Below are positions 22,486 through 63,251 of a DNA stretch of 64,000 nucleotides, one piece after another. The stretch comes from Eulemur rufifrons (taxonomy: Eukaryota; Chordata; Mammalia; Primates; Lemuridae): positions 6,566,501 through 6,630,500 of the forward strand of contig NC_091002.1 in assembly GCF_041146395.1 (NCBI RefSeq), read 5' to 3'. The notes beneath the pieces were generated by a model, which had not been told where the DNA came from, made no database searches, and saw nothing but the letters and a program-made list of their open reading frames with translations. Positions within the stretch are counted from its first letter, which is position 1. Every line of letters begins with the position of its first letter. The translations under genes and the position numbers were made by a program.

Positions 22486-23539
22486 TCTTCTGGCCTTACT
22501 AGGCAGAGGCTCCTGCTGGCTTTGGTGTCCATGCACAGCCAGGGCTGGGCTCTGATGAACCTGCTGCAGAGGCTTCCTTCCAGTTGTCCCTGGCCAAGAC
22601 AGGCATCTCAACCTCTTTCCCTAGCACTCAGGGAACGTGCCAGGTGTGGCTCCTCTTGGAGACAACTCCCTGGAGCCCCTGCCCTGTCCTGCCACCCACT
22701 GGCCCCTGGGATTGCATTACCTTCCCAGAAATCCCCCAGGAGATGCTCCGTGGGGTTCAGCCCCTGCTTCCCAGACCCACATCTTCCCCTCCCTGGGCTC
22801 CCAGAGGATGGCATGGGGCCTTCCAGGCTGGTGGTGGGTCCCCCAAGAGCTGGCAGGTGTTTCTCTGGCTCCTCAGTTGCCCCAAGGCTGAGGCTGCTCT
22901 GCACCCCTGACTCCCACACTGAAAGTGTCCAGAGGCGTCCCCAGCTCTGAAATTTCATGATTCATTCATTGTGCTGAGCTCAGGGGGCCAGTCCGTCAGG
23001 AAAACCACATCCTTAATTCTGGGACATTTTCTCATTTTACTGTTCTATTCTGTCTTTTCTGGAACTCTTGTTAATTGGGATGTGAACCTTTTGGAATGGT
23101 GCCCTAATTTTCTTAGTGTTTTTCTCTTCCTTTCTATAGCTTCATCTTTTTCTTCTCTAGGAGATTTCCACAGCTTTTATCTTCCATCTCTTCTATTTTT
23201 GTTTTTAGTTTTGCTGTCATAATTTAATTTCCAAGGGCCCTTTCTTTTTCTTCAACTGTTACTTGTTCCTTGTTTCTTGGGTGCCGCATCTGTCTCTCCA
23301 AAAATGGTATAGTTGCTTGTCTCTAGGCTTTTTCCTGTTTTGTGCATTTTGTGTTTTCTCCTGGCTCCTTTCTTGCTGGTTTCTGTGTTTCACGTCAGAG
23401 GGATCTTTGAAGTGTCTGGTGACGTCCTGCCTCCCCTCCTTTTAAGCGTCGACAGGGGCATGGGGGCAGGGGTCTACCCACGGAGCATTGGCCGAGATTG
23501 GCCATCTCCCTGAGGACCCTCCACTGTTGATGTGTGTAC

Positions 23540-23563
23540 ATTTGTTTGTTTGTTTGTTTGTTT
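23540..23563. repeat. (GTTT)n microsatellite
   Basis: About six tandem copies of TTTG/GTTT. Confidence 0.9.
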
Positions 23564-24201
23564 CAGTCAATCTCTAACCTGGAGGGTCCAGGGCTGGGGC
23601 TGCTATCTGCAGCTGTTCCAGCTTATTGGGGGTTGGAGGAGAGGTGGCCCCACTGTCCTCAGGGTACCAGCAGCCCCGCTTTGCCAGTTGCTGGTGCCCA
23701 GGAAGGCCAGCAGCAGGGTGGCCCTCAAACCTGGCTGGCCCAGAGAAGCTGCTCAATCACAGAATGAGAGAGGGATGGAAGGGAGCCCGTGGCCACTGCT
23801 CACTGTCCTAGGCAGTCCAACCAGACCCCAAACCTACACACGGTGTCAGAGGATGAGAACCTTTGCTGACAAGCCCCACCCTCCTCTGAGGGCAGTTTGG
23901 GGCCACTTGATGTCATTAGAGCCGATTCCAGGGGTCCTAGCCTCACCCCAAGCAGAAGCCAGCTCACAGGTGCCTCTGCTCTCTGAACTGGGCCTCTCCC
24001 TGGGGTCACCCCATCCATGCATCATGGCCATGGGATTAGGAGGCATTTGGTAGCCTAGGAACCTTGGGGAACAGGGCAGAGAGGACCAGGGCTGTGGATG
24101 AGTGGGGGGCCTGAGGGTGGGCTCACCAAGGCCAGCCTGGGCCTCTTGTGCAGCAAAGGCCCATGAGGGACAGTCCAGGAAGTGGGCCTCAGGTTACCTG
24201 A

Positions 24202-52911
<28,710 letters not shown>

Positions 52912-54838
52912 GCCCAGATCCTAGCCCTTTCCTACGGCCAGGTGCAAGGCATTCCTGGCGACCCCGCCCCCTCCGGAGCTCCCGGAACCCCATCCCCCCC
53001 CGCACGTGGAAACCTGCAATCCCCACCCTCAGCCCGGAGCCCGGTGGCTTCACCTGGGGAACGCCCAAGACTGGGTATGCGATTGTGCCTGTGCGTTTGG
53101 CTGGGGACGTAGCCAGCATTCTTTAGCACCATCTCTGGACTGGCTCTTCATGCGCCTCGGGGATCCTTTTCACGATCTCCGGGGACGTAGGACTAGCCCG
53201 CCCTCTTCTGCTTAAGAGGCCACTGGCGCCCGAACAGGTGAAGTGACCTGCCCAAAGAGCCAAAACACAGAGCTAAGTCTGGGTTACTTTAGAGCACCCT
53301 GCCTGCTCCCCTTTCTCCAGCATCACTGAAGGAGGCTGGACCCAACAAGGTTGGGGCCACCGGGGGCAGGAGCTCACCCAGGGCGGGGACCAGGATAGAT
53401 TCGTGTTGCACTGGACTGGAGAAAGCTCCACCTTGAGGACAGGCTTCTAGAGTGAATGCCTGCTTGTGAAACACAGCCTCAAGACGAAGGCACATTATGT
53501 TGCAGTTCCCAGGAAGTAGAGAAAACGGTCCATGGAGTAGGGAGCAGTAATGGAGGGACTGGAAACTGCAAGATGGACAGGTGTCCAGGAGAGAGATTGC
53601 CCCCGCTCATATTCTCCCTGGGCCTGCACAAGAGATGGAAACTCAGATTGGGAGGCTGGGCCCCAGGGTACATTCAGATCAGGAAGGTGGGCATCTCTCA
53701 GCATTGATAAGAACAGATTAAAGGTCCAGAGTCCTATCCCAATGCTCTGCATTGTATCAAAACCCCAGGACTTTCTTACAATCTAGGTTGATAAGGAAAG
53801 GGATTCCCATCTCTCTGTCAAAATAGAGCTGGGGGCAGATTAAATTTCATTTAAAGAAAAACATTACATCCTATGTTGTGTAATTCAAACCCATTTCATT
53901 TGACATCAAGGTAATGCATTTATGATGACTGGTCTAGACAGTCCATCAGGAGCTCTGGAGGTTTCAAAAGGAGATTTATTAATTCCCAAAACTGGCACTC
54001 CAAAAGTAGGGTGGACTTCAGGATGTGCCTGATCTAGGAGCTCTATCTCCAGGCTGGTAGCAGTTCCAGCCTCAGGAACATGGAACATCTGCCCAGTTTC
54101 ACTGGCCTGAATTGAACATATTTGTGCTAAGCCAGTTCCCATAGTTGGAGAACGTCTGCATATTTGCCTGAAGCAATTACTGGGGTAAGAGGGAGAATTA
54201 CCCTTCACCTATTAGGCTGGCCTAACTGATGGTGCTATTGGCAACAATGCTTGTTGGCAGTCAACAAGGTCCCCTCCTCTGTCCCACCCTCCTGGACTGA
54301 GCAACTGCTCAGAACTAGCTTGAGAGCACCTGGGGCCTCTCTTCCATACAAACCTGAGTGGGAGCAGGCATAAGACCATTCCCTAAAGTTATGGCCTGAG
54401 GGTAGGCATTGTGCAATAGATTGATGGCAAAATGTCTCCCTGTATCCCCACCCCTTGTGACTTTTGATTCAAGAGGCCCTTGAATCTGGTCTGGCTTAGT
54501 GACTTTCTTTGACCAACAAGGTGCAGCAGAAGTGGCCATGTGCTGGTTGTGAGTCTGGGTCCCAAGTGACCTTAGAGCTCCTACTTGTTCTCTTGGAACC
54601 CTGCCCAGGCCCTGTATGAGCATAACCAGGGTGGCCTGCTGGGATGAGACACCATGTGCAGGAGAGCCAGTTGTCCCAGAGGCCATCCTAGACCACCTTA
54701 CAACCAGCAGACCCCAAAATGTGAGGACGTCCAGGAGCAGAACATTCTCCATTCCCCACTGACTTGTAGATTCATGAGCAACATTAATGGCTGTTCAAAA
54801 TATTGAGATTTAGGATGGTTTGTTCCAAAGCAACAGCT

Positions 54839-55471
54839 TGGGACTGCAAATTAGTTCAACCTCTTGTGGAAAAGAATTTGGAGATACCTCAAAGAGCTAA
54901 AAATAGAAATACCATTCAATCCAGCAATAGCACTATTAGGCATCTACCCAAAAGAGCAAAAGACATTCTATAATAAAGACATCTGCACCCAAATGTTTAT
55001 GGCAGCACAATTCACTATTGCAAGGATGTGGAAACAACCCAAGTGCCCGTCAATTCATGAGTGGATTATTAAAATTTGGCATATGTATACAATGGAATCT
55101 TACTTAATTACAAGAAACGACAGTGACCTAGCACCTCTTATATTTTCCTGGATAGAGAGTGAGCCCATTATCCGCAGTGAGGTATCACAAGATCGGAAGA
55201 ATAGGCTCCACATGTACTTGCCATCAAATTGGCACTGACTGATCAACACTATGGCGCTCACACGGTAGTAATATTCTCCAGGGATTAGGGGGTTGGGGGG
55301 GGTAAGCTCACAACTAATGGATTTGGTGAGCATTGTAGAGGGGAAGGGCATGCCTCTAATCCTCGCTTGGGTGAGGCAAAGACATAAAATGTAACCAAAA
55401 TGTTTGAACCATCATAATATCCTGAAATTTAAAAAAAAGAAAGGTATTGAGCAAAAAAAAAAAAAAAACCA
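54839..55471 (+). mobile_element. 5'-truncated L1 3' end, lineage-specific insertion
   Basis: A frame from 54864 to 55238 encodes the L1 ORF2 C-terminal region (FNPAIALLGIYPKEQ, then MWKQPKCPSIHEW) without stops. It is followed by a 3' untranslated part with a G-run at 55287-55300 and an A tail. A 14-base duplication ccaaagcaacagct flanks it at 54825-54838 and 55472-55485, so it is a simple retroposition. The intact fragment and exact duplication point to a fairly recent, post-human-split insertion. The tail has two A runs separated by about 14 bases. Confidence 0.85.
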
Positions 55472-55949
55472 CCAAAGCAACAGCTAACTGAAATCTCTCA
55501 GGACCCAAGGGCCTTCATACTGGGGACCCCTGTCTCCCTCTCCCTGCATTGGCTCTTTGAGAGAGAATCATACTACCCCAGAAAGAGCCAGCCAGAGGGC
55601 AATAGGGTGCTGGGCAGCCGGTCTCCCTGTTTCCACTCCCCAGGCTCTGAACTCCCTCCTATTTCCTTCTCAGCTCTGAGGTCTCTTCCTCAGGGAGACC
55701 TTCCAGGCATCCTGGTTTAGGGTCTTCTGGGCTTCCGCTGAGGGGACAGGCTGTGCTTCTCCTTCCGTCTCCACCATCAGGTCCCAGAAGAGTCCCAGGA
55801 CCAGGCCCTCGCAGGAACGAGACGGACACGCTCGGTCCAGGGCCTGGCACCAAGGGGGTGCTGAAAGGGGGCCAAGCCTGGTTTCCAGACAACAGTCATG
55901 AGACCCCCCCAAACCCTGAGCACGTTCCTCACAAAGGCCTTGTTCACAG

Positions 55950-57130
55950 GCGAGGAAACGGGGTCCCGAAGAGGGGCGCGGAATGGCTGGCCTGGGCTAA
56001 CGTCCAGCTCCGCGCCTTTAAACCGCTGCGTCCGGCCAGGGGTACAGCGGCCGGTATGCGGGGTCGTGACCTAGGAATGGGCAGGCTCGAAGCCCGCTGG
56101 GCTACGGAGACCACAAGCGGATAGACGCTGGCGGCGTCTAGATGGCCAGCGGCCACCACTGACCAGGCGCTGTGTCAGTCCTCAGACCACAACTCCCGAG
56201 AGGCCTCGCGGGCCAAGCGCACCGGTAGCGCCTCTCGCGGGAAAGTGGAAGCTCCAGAGAGCGAGCGTGGGCGGGGCCGGAAAGAGGCGCGTTTCAAAGT
56301 GGTAATAGATGGTTTTCTTGTCCAATAGGATTGAAAAATATGCCTCCCTAACGGGCAGACCGCGGAAGTAGGGGAGGTGGCGGCCAATGGGGACGCGCGG
56401 GAGGCAGTGCGGAGGCTCCCAGAGCGGAAGTGGGTCGCTGTTGAGGCGGCGGCGTCTTGCTTGAGGGGTTCTCCTTCGCGGCTTGGAAAGGTGCTTCTTC
56501 TTTCAAGTGCGTTGGTTGCGGCGCTCGCGGACCACGCCAGCTATAAGTAAGGCCAGGCTTCTCGGAAAGGGTGCGGCAAGTCAGGGCCCGGGCAGATGCG
56601 GGGTTGAGGCGGCTTCGCGGCCTTCAGAGGCCTTGGCGCCTGCCGCTTAGGGGGCCGCCTTGCGCGGCTCGACCCTGCTGAGGCCCCGTAGCCCAGCCGG
56701 GCCTCCTCGGGACCTCGGGCCACCTCTGCCCGCTCTGCACCGCCGTCCGCGCAGGTGCACCGAGCCCAGCTTGGCGCGAGCAATGAAAATTGGGAGGTCT
56801 CCATCTGGTTCTCGGCTCACTCTGGCGGGCCGCGGCTGTGTGGCTTAGTCTGTAACCTAGGAAAGGAAACTGAGGCTCAGGGAGGGGCAGGGACGCGCCC
56901 AAGGTCACTTGGAGAGTCCGGGAGGGCCGTTCGGTGGCAAATGTGGGCAAGGTTTTTGTTCTTCGCTGACGATGCCTCCTTTGTGTGCTCCCGCTGCCGC
57001 CCCACCATCGTGGAGTCTGCGAGTCTGCCGGGGTGTCTGGGCCGCGTGGCGGAACCTTTTCTCGTCTGGGATGGGGCTGATGCTGGATGCAGGCCTAACC
57101 CTGGGAGCGCCGAGCTCGAGACCTAGAACT
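55950..57130 (+). promoter_or_regulatory. RNF4: RNF4 CpG-island promoter
   Basis: This GC-rich, CG-rich block contains two CCAAT boxes (56322-56326, 56384-56388) and two ETS/GABP-type GCGGAAGT sites (56362-56369, 56424-56432). It also holds a degenerate ZNF143-type element ACCACAACTCCC (56186-56197). No TATA box is seen. It lies at the RNF4 position by synteny with human 4p16.3 and directly precedes the noncoding exon below. Confidence 0.7.
56420..56546 (+). other. RNF4: RNF4 noncoding exon 1 (5' boundary approximate)
   Basis: The segment CGGAAGTGGGTCGCTGTTGA and what follows resembles the RNF4 5' untranslated region as I remember it. A donor-like GTAAGG follows CTATAA at 56547; an alternative donor is GTGCTT at 56490. 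RNF4 encodes a RING-type SUMO-targeted ubiquitin ligase that recognises poly-SUMO chains in the nucleus. None of its coding exons was found in this window, so only the promoter and leader are present. Confidence 0.5.
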
Positions 57131-57519
57131 TAGTAGGGAGTAGGGCCTCAGCTTCCAGGAGTGCTTCTCGGCCGGTCGTTGGTGAAATGTGTGACAGCGA
57201 CCTGCGGCCCAACTCTACCTCTCGGGCCCTTCACCTCCCTAGCGCGCCCGTAGATAGGTGTTCAAAAATTAGATTTCTAAGACGCGAAACACAATACCTA
57301 TCGAACACCACTTTTCCAGCTCTTGATTCATTGAGGGAGGAGGGAAAAGGATAGAGCTTGGGCAAGCTGTTTTTGTAGGGTTTTGAGCTTTTGTCTCATG
57401 CTTGGTGTCCATGGATGGTCACGATCTTAATCTCTGTTCTGCTGCTGCACCAAGTTCTTGAGCCAGACCTACAATCTCAGCTCTGGAGCCTTGCATTCAC
57501 CTTAGGCTGCCCAATTGGT

Positions 57520-57610
57520 TGGGGAAACTGAAGCCCCGAAAGGTGAGGTGGTCTACTGAAGGTCACACAGACAGCTAGTAGGTGGCAGACCGAGTCTAGT
57601 TCCTGACTGC
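57520..57610 (+). repeat. MIR fragment
   Basis: The MIR-like core includes gaaggtcacacagacagcta and the preceding ggggaaactgaagcc. Confidence 0.65.
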
Positions 57611-57836
57611 AGGATTAGGCCTCTAACTTCAGTGACCGGAAATCTGGGACAAATGGCAATGAAAGGCAGAGATGTTGAAGAGAATCTTTTTTTGTTTTTC
57701 CTGATGATTTGCTTTTTAGTGGACAGGGAGACACTGGGTTCAGTTTTACCTAGAGTTTGAGGTGAAATGGGAACAATCGAGTGGGAAAGATGTATTACTG
57801 GCATTTGTATTACCTGAACTTGAGCTTCCAACTTTC

Positions 57837-57920
57837 ATTCAGAAATGTTCTAATACAGTGTTTATTAACCTTTTCGTTATTCAGAAATGTTCTAATACAG
57901 TGTTTATTAACCTTTTCATA
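57837..57920. repeat. 42-base tandem duplication
   Basis: The unit beginning attcagaaatgttctaatac occurs twice head to tail (57837-57878 and 57879-57920) with only the last few bases differing. The high identity implies a recent duplication. Confidence 0.9.
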
Positions 57921-58171
57921 AATTACCGCCTTGTGAGGAGCTTTTTACGCATTGTTTTCCTAGTCATTCCCCTCCATGAAATTTTAATGCCACATGTAAA
58001 TTTATATATTTTTACATAATGTGTGTATATCTATGCTTTATACAGAAAATGAGTAAGTTTTTTTGTGCTCTTTAACAATGCGGTGTTAATATTCTAAGTC
58101 AGCATATTTTTGAGATCTCTGTATGCCAAACTTTCTGCTTGAAATATAACAGTAAACAAAATAATTATGGT

Positions 58172-58400
58172 GGCCAGGCCTGTTATCCTAGCACTCTGGG
58201 AGGCTGAGGCAGGAGGATCCTTTGAGCTCAGGAGTTCGAGACCAGCCTGAGCAAGTGTGAGACCCCATCTCTACTACAAATAGAAAAAATTAGCTAGGTG
58301 TGGGAGGCTGAAGCAGGAGGATAACTTGAGCCCAGGGATTTGAGGTTGCAGTGAACTATCATGACACCACTGCACTCTAGCCTGGGCAACAAAGAGACTG
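58172..58400 (+). mobile_element. Truncated Alu
   Basis: Both arms are shortened: the left linker is missing and the right arm starts at aggctgaagcaggaggataa. It lies just before the Tigger element. Confidence 0.8.
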
Positions 58401-59668
58401 TTGGGGGGTGGGGAGGGTGGAATTGTTATGGTGCTGGCCTTCCTGGAACTGAGTGAGGGCGGAGGGAATGAGAGATAATGCTGGCAATCAGAACACGAGC
58501 ATACCTCGTTTTATTGCACTTCATGGACAGTGCGTTTTTTACAAGTTGAAGGTTTGTGGCGACGCTGCATGGAGCAAGTTTGTCAGTGCCATTTTTCCAA
58601 CAGCATGTGCACACTTAGTGTTTTCTGTGTCACATTTTGGAGATTCACAGTATTTCGAACTTTTTCATTTTTTTTTATATCTGTTGTGGCTTGTGATCAG
58701 TGATCTTTGACGTTACTGTTTTACTTGTTATAGGGTTCCATGAACTGTGCCCACATAAGATGGTGACCTTAATCGATAAATGTGTGTTCGGACTGTTCCA
58801 GCTGACCAGGGATTTCCAGTTGTCTTCTCCTCAGGCCTTTCTATTCCTTGAAACACAATAATACTGAAATTCTGCCATTTAATAACCCTACAGTAATTTC
58901 TAAGTGTTCAAGTTCATCTCTTACTTTAAATCAAAAGCAAGAAATGATTACACTTAGTGAGGAAGGCATGTCCAAAGTTGAGATAGGCTGAAAGCTTGGC
59001 CGCTTGCGCCAAACAGTTAGCCAAGTTGTGAATGCAAAAGAAAAGTTCTTTCAGAAAATTAAAAGTGTTACTCCAGTGAATACATAAGAAAGCGAAACAA
59101 CCTTATTGCTGACCAAGCAAACCAGCCAGGACATTCCCTTAAGCCAAAGCCTAATCCAGAGCAAGGCCGTAATTCTCTTTAATTCTTTGACGGCTCAGGT
59201 AAAGAAATTTACAGAAGAAAAGTTTGAAGCTCGCAGAGATTACTTCTTGAGGTTTAAGGAAAGAAGCTATTTCCATAACAGAAGTGCAAGGTGAAGCAGC
59301 AAGTGCTGATGTAGAAGCTGCAGCAAGTTATGCAAAAGATACAGCTAAGATCATTGATGAGGTTGGCTACGCTAAACAGCTGGTTTTCAATGTAGATGAA
59401 ACAGCCTTATATGGGAAGAAGATGCCATCTAGGAATTTTATAGCTAGAGGGGAATCAGTGCCTGCCTTCAAAGCTTCAAAGGACAGGCTGACTCTCTTGT
59501 TAGAGGCTAAGGCAACTGACTTTAAGTTGAAGCCAGTGCTCATTTACCATTCTGAAAATCCTAGGGTCCTTAACAATTAAGCTAAATCGACTCTGTCTGT
59601 GGTTTGTAATGGAACAACAAAGCCTGGATGACAGCACATCTGTTTACAGTATGGCTGACTGAATATTT

Positions 59669-59974
59669 ATTTTATTTTATTTTATTTTAAATATGCTTTT
59701 CCTGATCTGGTCAGCAATGTTTATTATAATTCAAACATTAAAGATAATATAAGATAATTTCAAAATTATTCTTTCTAAGCACAAAACATTTTGTAACTTT
59801 TTATATAAATTTGCATTATAAACTACTATACTTTAATTCCAAATGAAAGACTCAAGTACACTTTTCTACCTAAGCTTCATTAAATGGTTAATATGGTTTG
59901 CATTTCAAGTCTCCTCTTATCAAGATCTTTGGATATGTAAAATATTTCATCTCTCAATTTTAAAACAGTGGTTT
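59669..59974 (-). pseudogene. Retroposed mRNA 3' end inserted in Tigger (source gene unknown)
   Basis: This segment interrupts the Tigger sequence and is flanked by the exact repeat ACTGAATATTT (59658-59668 and 59975-59985), extendable to about 17 bases with two differences. On the minus strand it is AT-rich, carries an AATAAA signal about 30 bases before its end, and finishes in an A-rich tract (TTTATTTTATTTT on the plus strand at 59666-59689). These are the marks of LINE-mediated retroposition of a transcript end. I do not recognise the source. Confidence 0.55.
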
Positions 59975-60523
59975 ACTGAATATTTGAAGCCCACTGCTGA
60001 GACCTACTGCTCAGAAAAAAAGATTCCTTTCAGAAGATATACTGTTCATTGGCAGTGCACCTAGTCACCTAAGAACTCTGATGGAGGTGTACAAGAAGAT
60101 TAATATTTTCATGCCCATTAACATAACATCTGTTTTGCAGCCTGTGGATCAAGGAGTAATTTTGATTTTCAGATCTTAGGAGGGATGTTTTGTAAGGTTA
60201 TACCTGTCATGTATAGTGATTCTTCTGATGGATCTGGACAATGTAAATTGAAAACCTGGGAATGATTCACATTCTAGATGCCATTAAGGGCATTCATGAA
60301 TCATGGGTGAGGTCAAAATATCATCATGAACAGGAGTTTGGAAGTAGATTCCAAGCCTCGTGCATGACTTTGAGAGGTTCAAGACTTCAGAGAAGGAAGT
60401 GACTGTAGATGTAGCAAGAGAACTAGAATTAGAGGTGGTGCCTGAAGATGTGACTGAATTGCTGCAATCTTATGATGAAACCTGAACAGAGGAGATGCTT
60501 ATGGATAAGCAAAGTAATTTCTT

Positions 60524-60858
60524 CTTCTTCTTCTTTTTTTTTTTTTGAGACAATCTCACTCTGTTGCTGGAGCTAGAGTGCCATGGCATCAGCGTAGCTC
60601 ACAGCAACCTCAAACTCCTGGGCTCAGGTGATCCTTCTGTCTCAGCCTCCTGAGTAGCTGGGACTACAGGCATGCACCACCATGCCCGGCTAATTTTTTC
60701 TGTATATTTTTAGTTTTCCAGCTAATTTCTTTGTATTTTTAGTAGAGATGGGGTCTTGCTCTTGCTCAGGCTGGTCTCGAACTCCTGACCTCGAGTGATT
60801 CTCCTGCCTCTGCCTCCCAGAGTGCTGGGATTACAGGCGTGAGCCACGATGCCTGGCC
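60524..60858 (-). mobile_element. Alu inserted in the Tigger element, minus strand
   Basis: A complete minus-strand Alu with the exact duplication caaagtaatttctt at 60510-60523 and 60859-60872. Its tail is a CTT-rich tract. Confidence 0.93.
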
Positions 60859-61118
60859 CAAAGTAATTTCTTGAGATGGAATCTCCTCCTAGTGAAGATG
60901 CTGTGAACGTTGTTAAAATGACAACAAAGGATTTAGAATAGTATATAAACTTAGTTCATAAAGGAGCAGCAGGGTTTGAGAGGATTGACTTCAATTTTGA
61001 AAGAAGTTCTGTGGGTAAAATGCTGTCAACAGAATCATGTGCTACTGAGAAATCTTTCATGAAAGGAAAGCCGTCAATTGATATCAATAACTTCATTGTC
61101 TTATTTTAGGAAATTACA

Positions 61119-61290
61119 AAGAATTAGCTGGGCATGGTGGCGCATGCCTGTAGTCCCAGCTACTCGGGAGGCTGAGGCAGGAGGATCCCCTGAGCCCAGG
61201 AGTTTGAGCTTGCAGTGAGCTAGGCTGACGCCACGGCACTCTAGCCCGGGCAACAGAGCGAGACTCTGCCTTAAAAAAAAAAAAAGAAAA
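61119..61290 (+). mobile_element. Alu right arm inserted in the Tigger element
   Basis: The copy starts at ttagctgggcatggtggcgc and ends in an A-rich tail. It carries the gacgccacggcac lemur signature. It is 5'-truncated. Confidence 0.8.
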
Positions 61291-61730
61291 GAAATTGCCA
61301 CAGCCACCCAGCCTTCAGTAACCACCACCCTGATCAGTAAGCAGGCATCAACATCAAGGCAGGACCCTCCACTAGCAAAAAGATTACACCTTGCTGAAGG
61401 CTCAGATGATCATTAGCATTTTTTAGCAATAAAGTATTTTTAATTAAAATGTGTGCATTGTTTTTTAGACATAATGCTATTGCACACTTTATAATCTCTG
61501 AGTATGCCTGTGTCAGTTGTGCAGGAAGTATGGCAAGACATGGGACTGGAAAAGTAAGCAGGAACCAGATAACAAGAGGTCTTTGGTGTGCCCCCATGTT
61601 AAGGAGTTCAGAATTTATCTTAAGGCCAAGTGTGAAACACTAAAGTAAATTTTAAGCCGGGAAGTAACACAGACTTGTGTTTTAGAAAAATCACTGTGCT
61701 ATGAGAAGAATGGATTAGAAAGGTAGACAA

Positions 61731-62024
61731 GGCCGGGCACGGTGGCTCACACCTGTAATCCTAGCACTCTGGGAGGCCGAGGTGGGTGGATCACTTGAGG
61801 TCAGGAGTTCGAGACCAGCCTGAGCAAGAGTGAGACCCTGCCTCTACTAAAAATAGAAAAAATTAGCTGGGCATGGTGGCTTGTGCCTGTAGTCATAGCT
61901 AGCTACTCAGGAGGCTGAGGCAGGAGGATCACTTGAACCCAGGAGTTTGAGGCTGTGGTGAGCTATGATGATGCCACTGCATTCTAGCCAGGGTTACAGA
62001 TCAAGACTCTGTCTCCAGAAAGAA
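61731..62024 (+). mobile_element. Alu with a GAAA tail
   Basis: A full dimer flanked by agaaaggtagacaa (61717-61730) and agaaaggtaaacaa (62025-62038). Confidence 0.9.
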
Positions 62025-62562
62025 AGAAAGGTAAACAAGACTAGTGACCATGGGACCCAGTTAGGAAGAGAGAGAAGGATAACTCAGACTGGGGTAGTAA
62101 CTGTGGGAACCGAACTTGATGTCAGAAATCACCAGTTGTAGCAGTTCTTCACTGGCAATTTACATACTGGCTATTGGCAAAACCCATGGATGATAGTTTG
62201 TAGCCATACAAATTTCTGGAAAAGATTTGGGGTGCTGCTTGATAAAAAGTCGGTAAGCAAAGTAATTGATGTGCTATATAAAAATGGCTTTGTGTGTTTA
62301 TGTGTTACTGGTATCTTAGTCCATTTTCTGTTGCTATAACAGACTACCACAGACTGGGCAATTTATAAAGAAAATAAGTTTATTTGGTTCATGGTTCTGG
62401 AGGCTGGGAAGTCCAAGATTCAGTGGCCACATCTGGTGAGAGCCTTTGTTCAGTGGAGCATCACATTGAGAGAGGTGAGACAGAGAAGGAAAAAGGAGGC
62501 CAAACTCCCAAGATAGTGGCATTAATTAATTCATGAGGGCAGAGCCCTTATGACTCGGTCAC

Positions 62563-63251
62563 TTCCTTTTTTTTTTTTTTTTTTTAATCTTTTTTAATTT
62601 TCTTTTTTAGAGACAGGGTTTCTCTCTGTTGCCCAGGCTGGAGTCAGTGGCTCAATCATAGCTCACTGCAACCTTGAATGCCTGGGCTTAGGTGATCCTC
62701 TCACCTCAGCCTCCTGAGTAGCTGGGACTATAGGTGTGCGCCACCGTGGTCGGCTAATTTTTAAAAAATATTTTGTAAGGATGAGGCCGGGCGCGGTGGC
62801 TCACGCCTGTAATCCTAGCACTCTGGGAGGCCGAGGCGGGTGGATTGCTCAAGGTCAGGAGTTCGAGACCAGCCTGAGCGAGACCCCGTCTCTACTAAAA
62901 ATAGAAAGACATTATATGGACACCTAAAAATCTATATAGAAAAAATTAGCCGGGCATAGTGGCGCATGCCTGTAGTCCCAGCTACTCAGGAGGCTGAGGC
63001 AGTAGGATCGCTTGAGCCCAGGAGTTTGAGGTTGCTGTGAGCTAAGCTGACGCCACGGCACTCACTCTAGCCTGGGCAACAAAGTGAGACTCTGTCTCAA
63101 CAAAAAAAAAAAAAAAAAAAAAAAAAATATTTTGTAAGGATGAGAATCTCGCTATATTGCCAGGTTGGTCTTGAACTCCTGACCTCAAGTGATCCTCCCA
63201 CCTTGGCCTCCCAAAGTGCCGGGATTACAGGTGTGAGCCACTGCACCGAGC
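62563..63251 (-). mobile_element. Old Alu, minus strand, split by a younger Alu
   Basis: An AluJ-like copy running from the T-run at 62563 to gagccactgcaccgagcc is interrupted between 62784 and 63144. It lies inside the LTR. Confidence 0.85.
62785..63121 (+). mobile_element. Lemur-type Alu inserted in the older Alu
   Basis: A near-consensus dimer with a 22-base exact target duplication (62763-62784 and 63122-63143), whose core is ttttgtaaggatga. Confidence 0.95.

Larger units (their letters stand above)
58980..61100 (+). pseudogene. Decayed Tigger transposase gene
   Basis: Fragments of a pogo-type transposase are visible in the plus direction. One is 59106-59294 (frame ending [17 protein letters not shown]). 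The other is 59284-59580 ([20 protein letters not shown] and [13 protein letters not shown]), which includes the DDE-domain NVDET motif with its first catalytic Asp. A frameshift separates the two pieces, stops interrupt the frame after 59580, and younger retroposons interrupt the rest. It cannot make a transposase. Related domesticated genes are the TIGD family. Confidence 0.8.
58496..61510 (+). mobile_element. Tigger1-like (pogo/Tc1-mariner) DNA transposon with nested insertions
   Basis: The left end reads GCATACCTCGTTTTATTGCA after two decayed bases, and the right end reads AGTATGCCTG (61501-61510), the Tigger1 terminal repeats. Transposase remnants run in the plus direction. The 3-kb span includes a retroposed 3' end (59669-59974), an Alu on the minus strand (60524-60858) and an Alu right arm (about 61119-61290). 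Removing them leaves about 2.2 kb, near full Tigger1 length. The flanking TA target duplication has decayed (CA left, TG right). Confidence 0.85.

Noticed and set aside
53353..53368. CTCF-like core GCCACCGGGGGCAGG between CFAP99 and RNF4
   Set aside because: It matches only part of the consensus and a matrix score cannot be computed here; too weak to list as a feature.
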